Shown in pieces: positions 32,716 through 40,930 of a stretch of DNA of 41,594 nucleotides; the first letter of the stretch is position 1, and each line of letters opens with the position of its first letter. A program made the translations under genes and the position numbers. Below the pieces are notes generated by a model. The model saw only the letters and a list, made by a program, of their open reading frames with translations, had not been told where the DNA came from and made no database searches. The stretch comes from an uncultured Campylobacter sp. (GTDB lineage: Bacteria > Campylobacterota > Campylobacteria > Campylobacterales > Campylobacteraceae): positions 1 through 41,594 of the forward strand of contig NZ_CALHII010000148.1 in assembly GCF_938030815.1 (NCBI RefSeq), in the 5' to 3' direction.

Positions 32716-34866
32716 CTAAAATTTTACCGATACGTTAAACATAAACTGCCGCGCGTAGCCCATTTGAATAGGTATCACGCTCGTAGTCGTGCCGGTCGAG
32801 GATGAGGTATAGTATTTTTTGTCGGTCAAATTTTTGACGTTGAACGAAAAATTCGTATCATAGCCCAAAATTTTAGTATCGTAGCTCACGAAGGCGTCAT
32901 AAACTACGGCATGAGGCAGCTTAAACGCCGTTCCTGCGGGCACGCTCGGTAGGTTCGTGCGCATATAGTAGGTGTACCACGAGCCGAAGTATCGCGCGCC
33001 GCCGCCAAGCCTAAGCCCCTTTGCGCCTAGATGCGCAAAATCGTAGTTGGCAAATAGACTTGCTTGGTGCTTCGGCGTCGCTTCCAGCGGTTTGCCGATT
33101 AGCACCGCAAAAGCACCGTCGTCCTCGCGCACCCTCGTTTTGGTGTATGCGTAGCTTGCCGACATGCTAAGTCCCTGCGTCACGCGCCCGTTTATATCGA
33201 GTTCAAATCCTCGCGAGCGAGCCTTGCCGATCGTCTCACTTATATTATTTACCGTTCGCAGGATGTTTCTTTTATCGATATTAAACACCGCCGCACCCGC
33301 AGTGACTCGATCGTTTTGAAATTTAGTGCCGAGCTCCACGGATTTGCCTTCCTCCGGCTTTAGATCGCCGCCTATCGCCTCGCCTATGGACATCTGCGGC
33401 GTGAAGCTTTGCGCGTAGTTAGTATATACTGACCACTGCGGGCTTAACAGGTACAAAAGCCCGCCCTGATAGGTCGTAGCAGCCTTTTTCTGATCGGTGT
33501 TGTTCGGTCCTTGCCAGCTTTGTTTGGCTACTTGATCGTAAAATTCCCTACGCACGCCCAAAGAAAGTATTAACTCGTCAGTCAAATTTATATTATCTTG
33601 CGTGTAAAGCCCGATCGTTCTTAGCTTTTGATATTGTATTTTTGGCTCTCTATTGTTCGTTAAGACGGCGCCCGAAGCGGTCTGCCCGGTAAGCATATTG
33701 ATGCGTCCTGCGGTGCCTTTTAGCGCGCCCGGACGGTATCTGTAGTAGTTTTTGTAATCCGTGCCGAAAAGAACGTCGTGTTTAAGCGGGCCCGTTTCAA
33801 ATTTGCCGTTTAGCGTGATGCTTGCTGCGTGCGTGCGGTGTATGAAATTATCGTAGTAGTTATACGATCGCGTCGTGCCGGTAAGGCCTTGGGGCGTGAA
33901 TGGATTGTTCGGACGGACGTAGCCGTATTCGTGCTTGCTGCGCGAGAAAGCGTAGGCGCCTTTTAATATCCAATCCTCGCTAAATTCCTTCTCAAAGCCG
34001 AAATCAACCGTATCGAGCTTGCTTTGTAGTTTATTTACCGGCTCATCGAAGCGGACTTTGCCGCTGCCGTAAATTTTACCCGTACTCGGCACCAAAAACG
34101 CGCCGCGATCCACCGGATCGGTAGAGCGGCTATGGGTGTAGCCTAAGCTTATCGAATAATCGTCTCCTTGATACGCAAGTGACGGCGCAAAGAGCGTGTT
34201 TTTTATACCGCCGAAATTTCGCCAATAATCCTTCGCGTAGTAATCGAATATAAATCTATACGCAAAGCCGCTATCTGCAATCGGCCCTGTAGTATCAAAT
34301 CCCGCGTCCCAATAGTTGCGATTGCCCAGCCCGCCCCAAATTTCATTTATAAACTCATACTGCGGCTTTTTGGTTACCATGTTTATGACGCCGCCCGGTT
34401 GCTGGGCACCGTAGAGCATGCTCGCGGGCCCTTTTAAAACCTCGACGCTTTGAATGGTTTTATTGAAATTGTGCATCACGGCGCCCGGTACGCCGTTGCG
34501 CATAATCGAGCCGTCGCGACCCTCGCCGAAGCCACGCTTGATGATCGCATCAAAAATATTTCCCGTCGTATTTGCATAGCTTATGCCGCTTACGTTTTGC
34601 AGCGATTCCGCTAAGGTTTCTGGCTTTTTGTCCTTTAGATGCTGCTGCGTTACGACATTTACGGTTTGCGGAATTTCTAAAATTCTCTTAGTCGTCTTGC
34701 CGATCTCGCTGCGTACGGCGCGGTAGCCGTCGTCGTTATTCGCCCATTCTACGACCTCGATATCGCCTAGGTTTTCGCCCGAGGCGAAGTTTGCTGCGGC
34801 GTTTTGTTCGGCGCAAGCAAAGGAAAAAAGCGCCAAAGCCGCGCCAAAGCTCATCTTAAATTTCAT
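32716..34866 (-). CDS. TonB-dependent siderophore receptor
   Basis: This 716-residue outer-membrane receptor has a signal peptide (about 1-19, ALALFSFACA) and a TonB-box-like GDIEVVEWA near residues 33-41. The plug domain (about 60-165) has IPQTVNVVTQQHLKDKKPET, MRNGVPGAVMHNF, SVEVLKGPASMLYGAQQPGG and VINMVTKKPQ. A 22-strand-type beta-barrel follows, ending YARQFMFNVSVKF with terminal Phe. GAQQPGGVIN and the plug pattern are typical of the FhuE/FoxA/FpvA group that imports hydroxamate-type ferric siderophores, but the ligand cannot be fixed. It is monocistronic. AAGGAG precedes the ATG, and a Fur-box-like site lies upstream. Confidence 0.93.
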   Translation of the reverse strand: MKFKMSFGAALALFSFACAEQNAAANFASGENLGDIEVVEWANNDDGYRAVRSEIGKTTKRILEIPQTVNVVTQQHLKDKKPETLAESLQNVSGISYANTTGNIFDAIIKRGFGEGRDGSIMRNGVPGAVMHNFNKTIQSVEVLKGPASMLYGAQQPGGVINMVTKKPQYEFINEIWGGLGNRNYWDAGFDTTGPIADSGFAYRFIFDYYAKDYWRNFGGIKNTLFAPSLAYQGDDYSISLGYTHSRSTDPVDRGAFLVPSTGKIYGSGKVRFDEPVNKLQSKLDTVDFGFEKEFSEDWILKGAYAFSRSKHEYGYVRPNNPFTPQGLTGTTRSYNYYDNFIHRTHAASITLNGKFETGPLKHDVLFGTDYKNYYRYRPGALKGTAGRINMLTGQTASGAVLTNNREPKIQYQKLRTIGLYTQDNINLTDELILSLGVRREFYDQVAKQSWQGPNNTDQKKAATTYQGGLLYLLSPQWSVYTNYAQSFTPQMSIGEAIGGDLKPEEGKSVELGTKFQNDRVTAGAAVFNIDKRNILRTVNNISETIGKARSRGFELDINGRVTQGLSMSASYAYTKTRVREDDGAFAVLIGKPLEATPKHQASLFANYDFAHLGAKGLRLGGGARYFGSWYTYYMRTNLPSVPAGTAFKLPHAVVYDAFVSYDTKILGYDTNFSFNVKNLTDKKYYTSSSTGTTTSVIPIQMGYARQFMFNVSVKF

Positions 34867-34905
34867 TACCGAACTCCTTGTAGATAAAGCTTATCGAAAC
34901 GGCGG

Positions 34906-34911
34906 ATTTTA
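34906..34911 (-). promoter_or_regulatory. Possible -10 box for the TonB-receptor gene
   Basis: The minus strand reads TTTGTTTAAAATCCG with TAAAAT about 40 bases before the ATG and about 30 bases downstream of the Fur-box-like site. Confidence 0.4.
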
Positions 34912-34938
34912 AACAAAAATTTCTTAAATTTAAATATA

Positions 34939-34960
34939 TTATCATTAACATAATGAGATT
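34939..34960. promoter_or_regulatory. Fur-box-like operator
   Basis: TCATTA (34942-34947) and TAATGA (34951-34956) form a perfect inverted repeat with a 3-nt centre. On the minus strand the site continues as AATGATAATATATT, containing the TGATAAT half of the Campylobacter Fur consensus. It sits between the divergent siderophore-receptor and folE genes, at the right place to block the receptor promoter when iron is abundant. Confidence 0.55.
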
Positions 34961-35053
34961 GATAAAATTTCGCGCGGAATTTTAAAATTTATCAGCGTTA
35001 TAAAAGGCGTTTTTGAGTAATATCGCGCATCGATCTTTAAGGAATTGCTAAAA

Positions 35054-35638
35054 ATGGACGAAAAAAGCCGAATAAAATTTGAAAACTGCGTGTCGCAGAT
35101 GCTTGAAATTTTAGGCGAGGATCCGAAGCGCGACGGACTCGTAAAGACGCCCGAGCGCGTGGCTAAAGCCTATGAGTTTCTAACTAGCGGCTACGAGCTG
35201 GATCCAAAAGAAATTTTAAACGACGCGCTGTTTGAGAGCAGCAACAACGAGATGGTTTTGATAAAAGATATAGAATTTTATAGTCTCTGCGAGCATCATC
35301 TGCTGCCTATCATCGGGCGCGCGCATGTCGCGTATATCCCGAATAAAAAGGTCGTGGGGCTTAGCAAAATTCCGCGTATGGTAAATATTTTTGCGCGCAG
35401 GCTGCAGATCCAAGAGCAGCTTACCGAGCAGATCGCAAGCGCAATCCAAGAGGTGATCCATCCGCTCGGCGTGGGCGTGGTGCTGCAGGCGCGGCACATG
35501 TGCATGGAGATGCGCGGCGTGCAAAAGATCAACTCGACTACGACTACGTCGGCGCTTAGGGGACTTTTTATCAGCCGAAACGATACGCGTAAGGAATTTT
35601 TCGATCTAATAAATTCTCCAAAAACTTTTGGTTTTTAA
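35054..35638 (+). CDS. folE: GTP cyclohydrolase I
   Basis: FolE converts GTP to dihydroneopterin triphosphate at the head of folate synthesis. With ATG 35054 (AAGGA ten bases before) the protein is 194 residues; a TTG three codons earlier sits too close to the binding site. Motifs are GLVKTPERVAKAYEFLTSGY, the zinc and active-site FYSLCEHHLLPIIGRAHVAY (about 70-89, Cys and two His), VVGLSKIPRMVNIFARRLQI and ARHMCMEMRGVQK with the second Cys. It is transcribed divergently from the receptor gene and upstream of nifSU. Confidence 0.97.
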   Translation: MDEKSRIKFENCVSQMLEILGEDPKRDGLVKTPERVAKAYEFLTSGYELDPKEILNDALFESSNNEMVLIKDIEFYSLCEHHLLPIIGRAHVAYIPNKKVVGLSKIPRMVNIFARRLQIQEQLTEQIASAIQEVIHPLGVGVVLQARHMCMEMRGVQKINSTTTTSALRGLFISRNDTRKEFFDLINSPKTFGF

Positions 35639-35674
35639 AACGGCAAGCGTTAAAGAAAAATTTAGCAATTATGT

Positions 35675-35680
35675 TATATT
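35675..35680 (+). promoter_or_regulatory. -10 box for nifSU
   Basis: The plus strand reads AATTATGTTATATTATCG, with TATATT preceded by a TG, an extended -10. The predicted start is near 35687, leaving a leader of about 62 bases that holds an inverted repeat. Confidence 0.5.
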
Positions 35681-35705
35681 ATCGTGCGAAATTGATAAAA
35701 GAGCG

Positions 35706-35735
35706 AAATTGTCTGATTAAATTTCAGACAAATTT
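35706..35735 (+). promoter_or_regulatory. Inverted repeat in the nifSU leader
   Basis: TGTCTGA (35710-35716) and TCAGACA (35724-35730) are a perfect 7-bp inverted repeat around a 7-nt centre. Flanking AAATT/AAATTT extends the arms to about 11 bp with one bulge. It lies between the predicted start and the ribosome binding site (GAAAGGA, 35738-35744). It could be an operator for an iron-sulfur or oxygen-sensing repressor, or an RNA hairpin controlling translation. Confidence 0.45.
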
Positions 35736-35749
35736 TAGAAAGGAATTTT

Positions 35750-36949
35750 ATGCAGCGCGTTTATTTAGATAATAACGCCACTACGATGGTCGATCCCGAA
35801 GTTTTTGAGGAGATGAAGCCGTTTTTTTGCGATAAATACGGCAATCCAAACTCCCTTCACAGCTTCGGCAGCGAGACTCACCCCGCGTTAAGAACTGCGA
35901 TGGATAGGCTCTATGCGGGACTAGGCGCTGCGGATGCGGACGATATCGTCATCACGAGCTGTGCGACCGAGAGCAATAACTGGGTTTTAAAAGGAATTTA
36001 CTACGATAAAATTCTAACCGGCGAGAAGGATAATATCGTCATAAGCTCCGTCGAGCACCCCGCAATCGGCGCGACCTGTGCTTTTTTAGAAAAAATTTGC
36101 GGCGTAAAGATCACCCGCCTCGGCGTCGATAAAGACGGACTAATCGATCTTGACGAGCTTAGCGAAAAGATCAACGATAAAACCGCGCTTGTTAGCGTGA
36201 TGTGGGCAAATAACGAAACCGGCACGATCTTCCCCGTAAAAAAAATCGCACAAATCGCACACGAGCATGGCGCGCTATATCATGCCGACGCGGTGCAAGC
36301 GATAGGCAAGATAAAGGTAAACGTGCGCGATGCGGACGTGGATTTTTTAAGCCTTTCCGGGCATAAATTTCATGCTCCAAAGGGCGTCGGAGCGCTTTAT
36401 ATCAAAGATAGCAAGCCGCTTACGAGCCTATTTCACGGCGGCGAACAGATGGGTGGGCGCCGTAGCGGCACGCTAAACGTTTCTGGCATCGTGGGGCTCG
36501 GCAAAGCTTTAGAACTAGCGAATAAATTTATGGATTTTGAGCGCACTCAGGTAAGCAGACTGCGCGATAAGCTGGAGGACGCGCTTTTGCAAATTCCAAA
36601 CGTTAGCGTCGTGGGCGACCGTAGCATTCGCGTGCCAAACACCATCCTTGCCTCAATCCAAGGCGTCGAGGGAGAGGCGATGCTGTGGGATCTAAATAAA
36701 GCCGGCATCGCCGCTTCTACGGGCTCTGCGTGCGCGAGCGAGGCGCTCGAGAATAACCCGATAATGGAAGCGATAGGCGCGGATAAGGAGCTAGCGCATA
36801 CGGCGCTAAGGCTTTCACTGTCGCGCTTTACGACGGAGGCGGAGATCGATTACGCGATCGAACATATTGGTAAAGCTATCGCTCGTCTGCGCGGGATTTC
36901 AAGCACGTTTGCTTACGCACCGCAAGGTTATGAGAAAAATAAAGGATAA
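35750..36949 (+). CDS. nifS: Cysteine desulfurase (NifS type)
   Basis: NifS is a PLP enzyme that takes sulfur from cysteine for Fe-S cluster assembly; in Campylobacter and Helicobacter the NIF-type system serves general Fe-S supply. The 399 residues begin MQRVYLDNNATTMVDPEVFE. Motifs are NNETGTIFPVKKIAQIAHEH, LYHADAVQAIGKI, the PLP-lysine loop FLSLSGHKFHAPKGVGALY (about 199-217) and the active-site Cys loop AASTGSACASEALENNP (about 321-337). GAAAGGA lies six bases before the ATG. nifU follows after 3 bp. Confidence 0.98.
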   Translation: MQRVYLDNNATTMVDPEVFEEMKPFFCDKYGNPNSLHSFGSETHPALRTAMDRLYAGLGAADADDIVITSCATESNNWVLKGIYYDKILTGEKDNIVISSVEHPAIGATCAFLEKICGVKITRLGVDKDGLIDLDELSEKINDKTALVSVMWANNETGTIFPVKKIAQIAHEHGALYHADAVQAIGKIKVNVRDADVDFLSLSGHKFHAPKGVGALYIKDSKPLTSLFHGGEQMGGRRSGTLNVSGIVGLGKALELANKFMDFERTQVSRLRDKLEDALLQIPNVSVVGDRSIRVPNTILASIQGVEGEAMLWDLNKAGIAASTGSACASEALENNPIMEAIGADKELAHTALRLSLSRFTTEAEIDYAIEHIGKAIARLRGISSTFAYAPQGYEKNKG

Positions 36950-36952
36950 AAA

Positions 36953-37954
36953 ATGGCAAAAAATAGTTTGATAAACGGCTCAATCTGGGAGCAATACTCG
37001 CAAAAAGTGCAGGAGCGTATGAATAATCCTCGCTATATGGGCGAGATCACCGAGGAGGAAGCGAAGGCTAGAGGTGGTAAGCTAGTGGTCGCAGACTTCG
37101 GCGCCGAGAGCTGCGGCGATGCGGTGCGGCTGTACTGGCTGATAGATCCTAAGACTGATAGAATTTTAGACGCTAAATTTAAAAGTTTCGGCTGCGGCAC
37201 GGCGATTGCGAGTTCGGATACAATGGCTGAGCTTTGTATCGGAAAGACCGTCGATCAAGCGGTAAAGATTACAAATTTAGACGTAGAGCATGCGATGCGC
37301 GACAACCCGGACGAGCCAGCCGTACCGCCGCAAAAGATGCACTGCTCGGTCATGGCGTACGACGTCATCAAGCAGGCTGCTGCGAAATATAAGGGGGTCG
37401 ATCCCGCGCATTTTGAGGATGAGATCATCGTGTGCGACTGTGCGCGCGTAAGCCTCGGCACGATCAAAGAGGTGATTCGTCTAAACGACCTCCATACTGT
37501 CGAGGAGATCACGCAATACACCAAAGCAGGTGCGTTTTGCAAATCCTGCGTGCGCCCGGGCGGACACGAGGAGAAGGATTACTATTTGGTCGATATTTTA
37601 AAGCAAACCAGAGAGGAGATGGAGCGAGAGAGGCTTCAAGCTCAAGCCGAGGCGAGTGCCGCTACTAGCGCGAAAGCGGGAGCGGAGATGAGCTTTGAGC
37701 AGCTAAATTTGATCGGTAAATTTAAAGCGGTCGAAGGGGTGCTTGACGAGGATATCCGCCCGATGCTCCAGATGGATGGCGGTAATCTCGACGTCATCGA
37801 CATCAGGCCTGCAGACGACGGCAAAACGGACATATATATCCGTTATCTTGGCGCTTGTAGCGGCTGCGCCAGCGGTGCGAGCGGTACGCTGTATGCGATA
37901 GAAAACGTCTTGCAAGAAAACCTTAGCCCAAACATCCGCGTAATGCCGATCTAG
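36953..37954 (+). CDS. nifU: Fe-S cluster assembly scaffold NifU
   Basis: This 333-residue scaffold has three parts. The N-terminal IscU-like domain (about 1-130) has FGAESCGDAVRLYW, FKSFGCGTAIASSDTMAEL and QKMHCSVMAYDVI, holding the three cluster Cys. The central [2Fe-2S] ferredoxin-like domain (about 155-205) has IIVCDCARVSLGTIKEVIR and AFCKSCVRPGGHE. The C-terminal Nfu domain (about 250-333) has MLQMDGGNLDVIDI and GACSGCASGASGTLYAIE with CxxC. It is cotranscribed with nifS and receives its sulfur. AAAGGA precedes the ATG. Confidence 0.98.
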   Translation: MAKNSLINGSIWEQYSQKVQERMNNPRYMGEITEEEAKARGGKLVVADFGAESCGDAVRLYWLIDPKTDRILDAKFKSFGCGTAIASSDTMAELCIGKTVDQAVKITNLDVEHAMRDNPDEPAVPPQKMHCSVMAYDVIKQAAAKYKGVDPAHFEDEIIVCDCARVSLGTIKEVIRLNDLHTVEEITQYTKAGAFCKSCVRPGGHEEKDYYLVDILKQTREEMERERLQAQAEASAATSAKAGAEMSFEQLNLIGKFKAVEGVLDEDIRPMLQMDGGNLDVIDIRPADDGKTDIYIRYLGACSGCASGASGTLYAIENVLQENLSPNIRVMPI

Positions 37955-38366
37955 GCTTATCGGTCGCTACATTTCATCTTGGCTTGGTCTTTACGAAATT
38001 TTAAGAGCTTGGCTTCTTTATAATTGATGCAGTGCTAAATTTCGCCCCTTAGTTAAATTTGCAATTAGACGCTAAATCTGCGTAGAATTTCGGCGCTTGC
38101 TTTTAAAAATATCGCAAATTTAGCTAAGGTTTTTCTAGCGTGAAATTCATCTATAAAATTTTGTCTATAAATTTAATTAAAAGCTTCTTATTTCGCCCGT
38201 GTAAGTTTTTTATGAGATTTCGTTTGTAAACCAGGCATAGAATTTTCTCCGTAAATTTCATCTTTTCATAAATTTCGATGAAAATGCGCCATAAATCGCA
38301 GAATTTTAGCTGGCTATAATTTCTTTTTATTATAATTGCGCCTTATTTCAACTAAAAGGGGAGCAA
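37955..38366 (+). other. 412-bp gap after nifU
   Basis: No gene is supported. The gap is AT-rich with many AAATTT motifs. Two strong -10 boxes near its right end (38315-38336) belong to the following binding-protein gene. No clear terminator hairpin for nifSU is seen. Confidence 0.5.
38315..38336 (+). promoter_or_regulatory. Tandem -10 boxes for the PEB1-like gene
   Basis: Two perfect TATAAT boxes, 38315-38320 (GGCTATAATTTC) and 38331-38336 (TTATTATAATTGCG), are 16 bp apart. The second predicts a start near 38343, 24 bases before the ATG, with GGGGAG as the binding site. Tandem perfect boxes suggest strong expression. Confidence 0.6.
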
Positions 38367-39155
38367 ATGAAAGTATTTGTTTTGGCGGCTCTACTACTTG
38401 GTTTTCTATCTGCAAATTCTTTGGATCAGATCAAAAAGGATAGGCTCGTTCGCATAGGTGTATATAACGATCAGCCGCCGTTTAGTGCGCTCGTAGACGG
38501 CAAATATAGGGGATTTGAGATTGCTCTTGGCGAAAAGCTCGGTAAGGAGATTTTCGGCGATAATCCTGGCAAGGTAAAATTTATCCCGATCACGGCTTCA
38601 AGACGCATTAGCGCTTTACAGCGCAATGAAGCGGATATGGTGATTGCGACCTTCACTCCGACGCCCGCGCGAGCTAAGAAGGTGGATTTTTCAGAGCCTT
38701 ATTTTAAGGTGCAGGTAGGTGTGCTAGCCAAAAAAGACGAAAATATCACGAGCTTCGATCAACTCCGCAAAAAGAGGATTTTCGTCATCAAACACTCTCC
38801 TATTCACAATTTCTTACGCAAAGCGGGCTTCAGAAAGAATTTGAATTTCTGCGCCAGCTCGGCTAAATGCTACCGCGCTTTCAAAAGGGCGAAAAATGCC
38901 GTGCATGTCGATGATAACCTAATCCTGCACGCATACGCAATCATCGATAATAAAACGCAGGTTGCTTTGGATGGTCTAGGTAAGCAAACTTACAACGCAA
39001 TCGCCGTGCAGAAGGGCAATAATGCGCTGCTAGAGCTAATCAATACATCTTTAGCAGGACTAAAAAAAGATGGATTTTTGGATAAGACCTTTGATGATAC
39101 GCTCGGGATTTTTTATCATGGCACGATCGATAAGAAGGAATTCTTGGTTGAATAA
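38367..39155 (+). CDS. Amino-acid-type ABC transporter substrate-binding protein (PEB1-like)
   Basis: This 262-residue periplasmic protein has a signal peptide MKVFVLAALLLGFLSANS (cleavage near 16-18). The SBP_bac_3 fold is shown by LVRIGVYNDQPPFSALVDGK, GFEIALGEKLGKEIFG, ALQRNEADMVIATFTPTPAR and VDFSEPYFKVQVGVLAKKDE. It resembles PEB1/CjaA-type binding proteins for polar or acidic amino acids. A bacterial N-glycosylation sequon DENIT is at N126. The middle (about 137-185) is unusually Lys/Arg/His/Cys-rich and less conserved, so the ligand is uncertain. No permease or ATPase gene is adjacent. Confidence 0.85.
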   Translation: MKVFVLAALLLGFLSANSLDQIKKDRLVRIGVYNDQPPFSALVDGKYRGFEIALGEKLGKEIFGDNPGKVKFIPITASRRISALQRNEADMVIATFTPTPARAKKVDFSEPYFKVQVGVLAKKDENITSFDQLRKKRIFVIKHSPIHNFLRKAGFRKNLNFCASSAKCYRAFKRAKNAVHVDDNLILHAYAIIDNKTQVALDGLGKQTYNAIAVQKGNNALLELINTSLAGLKKDGFLDKTFDDTLGIFYHGTIDKKEFLVE

Positions 39156-39766
39156 AATTTCGTGCAGAATTTAATTCGTGCGCTTGATTCCCGCGTAAAA
39201 TTCAGTTCATTGTAATGATGGAACGAGAAACACGTTGCGGGCTTAATTTGCTTTTAGAATTCGGTCTTGATTTTACTTGCCTCTCTCCTAAAGCGCAAAT
39301 TTTATCGAAATTGGTGAGGCTATTTAAAACGCGCGCACCACTAGCGCGAAATTCCATTTTCGGAAGTAAAATTTTTAAGCGATTAGGTTGCATTTAAAAT
39401 TTACGCAACTTTTATAGAGCTCGTTTTAATTTTACGTTCCGTAAAACTCGCGCTAGCTTGTAAAATTCTATTTTTTAGCTCTAAATACTTGCTTTTCTGC
39501 TACAACTTTATGATTTAAATTTTAAAAATTCCTCTAAAAGGAGTTAAACTCCCAAGCGCTATTGCCGCCTCGGTATGGGGAGCCAAAATTTCGCTTTGTG
39601 TCAAAGGCGAATCCTATGCAAAGTGCACGCTAAATGAGCAGGCGGAGCAAATAATTTCAAATTTAGTGGTATCTGTCTTATCGAGTGCCGCGAAGCTGCA
39701 TATTACAAAGACGCGGCGAATACAAAAAATGGTCGTAAAAATTTTACCCCAAGAGCCAATCTCGAT
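39156..39766 (+). other. 611-bp gap with an unassigned open stretch
   Basis: Overlapping frames on both strands near 39202-39397 look like chance. From 39519 to 39785 the plus strand is open for 88 codons (KLPSAIAASVWGAKISLCVK, then GESYAKCTLNEQAEQIIS), with AAAAGGAG at 39537-39544, but no ATG, GTG or TTG start follows at a usable distance. It ends inside the convergent rhodanese gene. It may be a decayed gene or chance. No terminator is clear. Confidence 0.35.
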
Positions 39767-40480
39767 TTACTTCACCAGTTCGTAATTATACTCTTTCGTG
39801 CCGTCAAGTAGATTTGTGACGTTGTAGCCTCGCTCGTTTAGGGCTTTGGCGAGCTTGGCGCTGCGGTTGCCGCTGTAGCAGTGCGTGATTATCCTTTTGT
39901 CTTTGTTGGCCTCAAGCACGTCCTTGTAGTTTTCTAAAGGCTCGCCGTACGGGATATTTATCGCGCCTTTCATATGCCCCGCGTCGTAGTCTTGCTTCTG
40001 CCTAGCGTCGATGATCAGCACGTTCGGCTCATTTGCTATTTTTAAAAACCTCTCCGCGTTTATGCTGCCGACCTTATACAGCTCGTAGTCGTACTGCTTC
40101 ACGCCAGGCGCGTTCATAAGCACACTGAAGCCTTTTTGTTTAAGCAGATCAAGCGCTTTGCCGCTGCGGTTGCCCGTATTGCAATAAAGCACGACGTTTT
40201 TATCCTTGTAGGCGTTTATCTCATCCAGCCTGCTTTCAAGCTCTCCAAGCGGGATGTTGATCGCGTGCTTTATGTGGCCTGCGGCGTACTCGTCCGCGCT
40301 TCTGACGTCAATGACCAGATAATTTTCTTTCGCTCTATTGTCCTCCTCTATCGCCGATAGCGCTGCGCCGCTTATAGAGTAGCCGCTAGGCTGCTGCGTC
40401 TCGGCGCCGCAAGTCGCAAAAGATCCCAATGCAGCCAGCAAAACCGCGCTTTTTAAAATTTTGTGAGAAATAAATTTCAT
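39767..40480 (-). CDS. Periplasmic double-rhodanese protein
   Basis: This 237-residue protein has an N-terminal signal (about 7-26, ILKSAVLLAALGSFATCGAE); the Cys24 context is a weak lipobox, so a lipoprotein is possible. There are two rhodanese domains. Domain 1 (about 38-135) has YLVIDVRSADEYAAGHI and active-site loop CNTGNRS (Cys100). Domain 2 (about 138-235) has VLIIDARQKQDYDAGHMKGA and CYSGNRS (Cys201). Both catalytic Cys are kept, unlike many tandem rhodaneses with one inactive domain. Rhodaneses transfer sulfane sulfur; a periplasmic sulfur or thiol role is inferred. It has its own promoter and is monocistronic. Confidence 0.88.
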   Translation of the reverse strand: MKFISHKILKSAVLLAALGSFATCGAETQQPSGYSISGAALSAIEEDNRAKENYLVIDVRSADEYAAGHIKHAINIPLGELESRLDEINAYKDKNVVLYCNTGNRSGKALDLLKQKGFSVLMNAPGVKQYDYELYKVGSINAERFLKIANEPNVLIIDARQKQDYDAGHMKGAINIPYGEPLENYKDVLEANKDKRIITHCYSGNRSAKLAKALNERGYNVTNLLDGTKEYNYELVK

Positions 40481-40516
40481 ATGTTTCCTTTGAATTTTAG
40501 CTTTTAAAGCGGGGGG

Positions 40517-40522
40517 ATTATA
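40517..40522 (-). promoter_or_regulatory. -10 box for the rhodanese gene
   Basis: The minus strand reads TTTTTTGATATAATCCCCCC with a perfect TATAAT, start near 40510, about 30 bases before the ATG at 40480. The AT-rich upstream tract is typical for the genus. Confidence 0.6.
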
Positions 40523-40535
40523 TCAAAAAATTTAG

Positions 40536-40766
40536 CTAAATAGTGTGAATCTGCGCGGAATGTGATAGGTTATGCTGATACGGATTACCGATGTGAAAAC
40601 GCGAAAGAGACTCGAATAAAAAACTTTTGCCAAAATATCTTAAAGGCTCGTAGGTAAAGATACTTTGCGTAAATTTATCTTTTAGAGACGGAGCAACAAA
40701 TTCAAAAAAACTCACATTTGCCCGAAGGTAAATTTTATACTTTTGCCAATTTTCATTATTTTTCAA
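40536..40766 (-). CDS. Doubtful small ORF
   Basis: A 76-codon frame (MKNNENWQKYKIYLRANVSF...) starts at ATG 40766. There is no ribosome binding site, and a TATACT box ends only nine bases before the ATG, which would make the transcript nearly leaderless. The product has many aromatic residues but no known motif. The DNA is more AT-rich than neighbouring genes. Confidence 0.2.
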   Translation of the reverse strand: MKNNENWQKYKIYLRANVSFFEFVAPSLKDKFTQSIFTYEPLRYFGKSFLFESLSRFHIGNPYQHNLSHSAQIHTI

Positions 40767-40778
40767 GTATAAGTAAGA

Positions 40779-40784
40779 TATAAT
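40779..40784 (+). promoter_or_regulatory. Plus-strand -10 box facing the tRNA
   Basis: The plus strand reads AAGTAAGATATAATCCC with a perfect TATAAT preceded by an AT-rich tract. A transcript from about 40791 would run antisense through the tRNA gene toward lemA at 40977. It is either the lemA promoter with a 186-nt leader or the start of a separate RNA. Confidence 0.45.
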
Positions 40785-40830
40785 CCCAAACTTTTCGGGG
40801 CGCTATTGCGGCTCTTAAAGGAATTAAAGA

Positions 40831-40907
40831 TGGTGTCAAGAGAGAGACTTGAACTCTCGACCTCCGGCTTATGAGACCAGCGCTCTAACCAGCTGAGCTA
40901 CCTTGAC
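40831..40907 (-). tRNA. tRNA-Met (CAU anticodon)
   Basis: This 77-nt gene has the 3' CCA encoded. The acceptor GTCAAGG pairs with TCTTGAC (last pair G-U), D-stem GCTC/GAGC, anticodon stem CTGGT/GCCGG with loop CTCATAA (anticodon CAU), T-stem GAGAG/CTCTC with loop TTCAAGT, then A-CCA. It lacks the three G-C pairs of initiator tRNA, so it is elongator Met or the Ile2 tRNA that is modified by TilS; I cannot separate these by eye. Confidence 0.93.
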
Positions 40908-40924
40908 ACGAATAAAGAAACGGC

Positions 40925-40930
40925 AGTATA
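40925..40930 (-). promoter_or_regulatory. -10 box for the tRNA gene
   Basis: The minus strand reads TTTAGCTATACTGCCG with TATACT, start near 40918, about 11 bases before the tRNA 5' end. Confidence 0.5.

Larger units (their letters stand above)
40481..40830. other. Gap between the rhodanese gene and the tRNA
   Basis: It holds the rhodanese promoter, a possible 76-codon minus-strand frame (40536-40766, listed separately) and a strong plus-strand -10 box (40779-40784). No terminator for the tRNA is clear. Confidence 0.45.

Noticed and set aside
40829..40873. Short plus-strand ORF MVSRERLELSTSGL with AAAGGA upstream
   Set aside because: It is the antisense of the tRNA gene; this peptide is a well-known artefact of translating tRNA complements.
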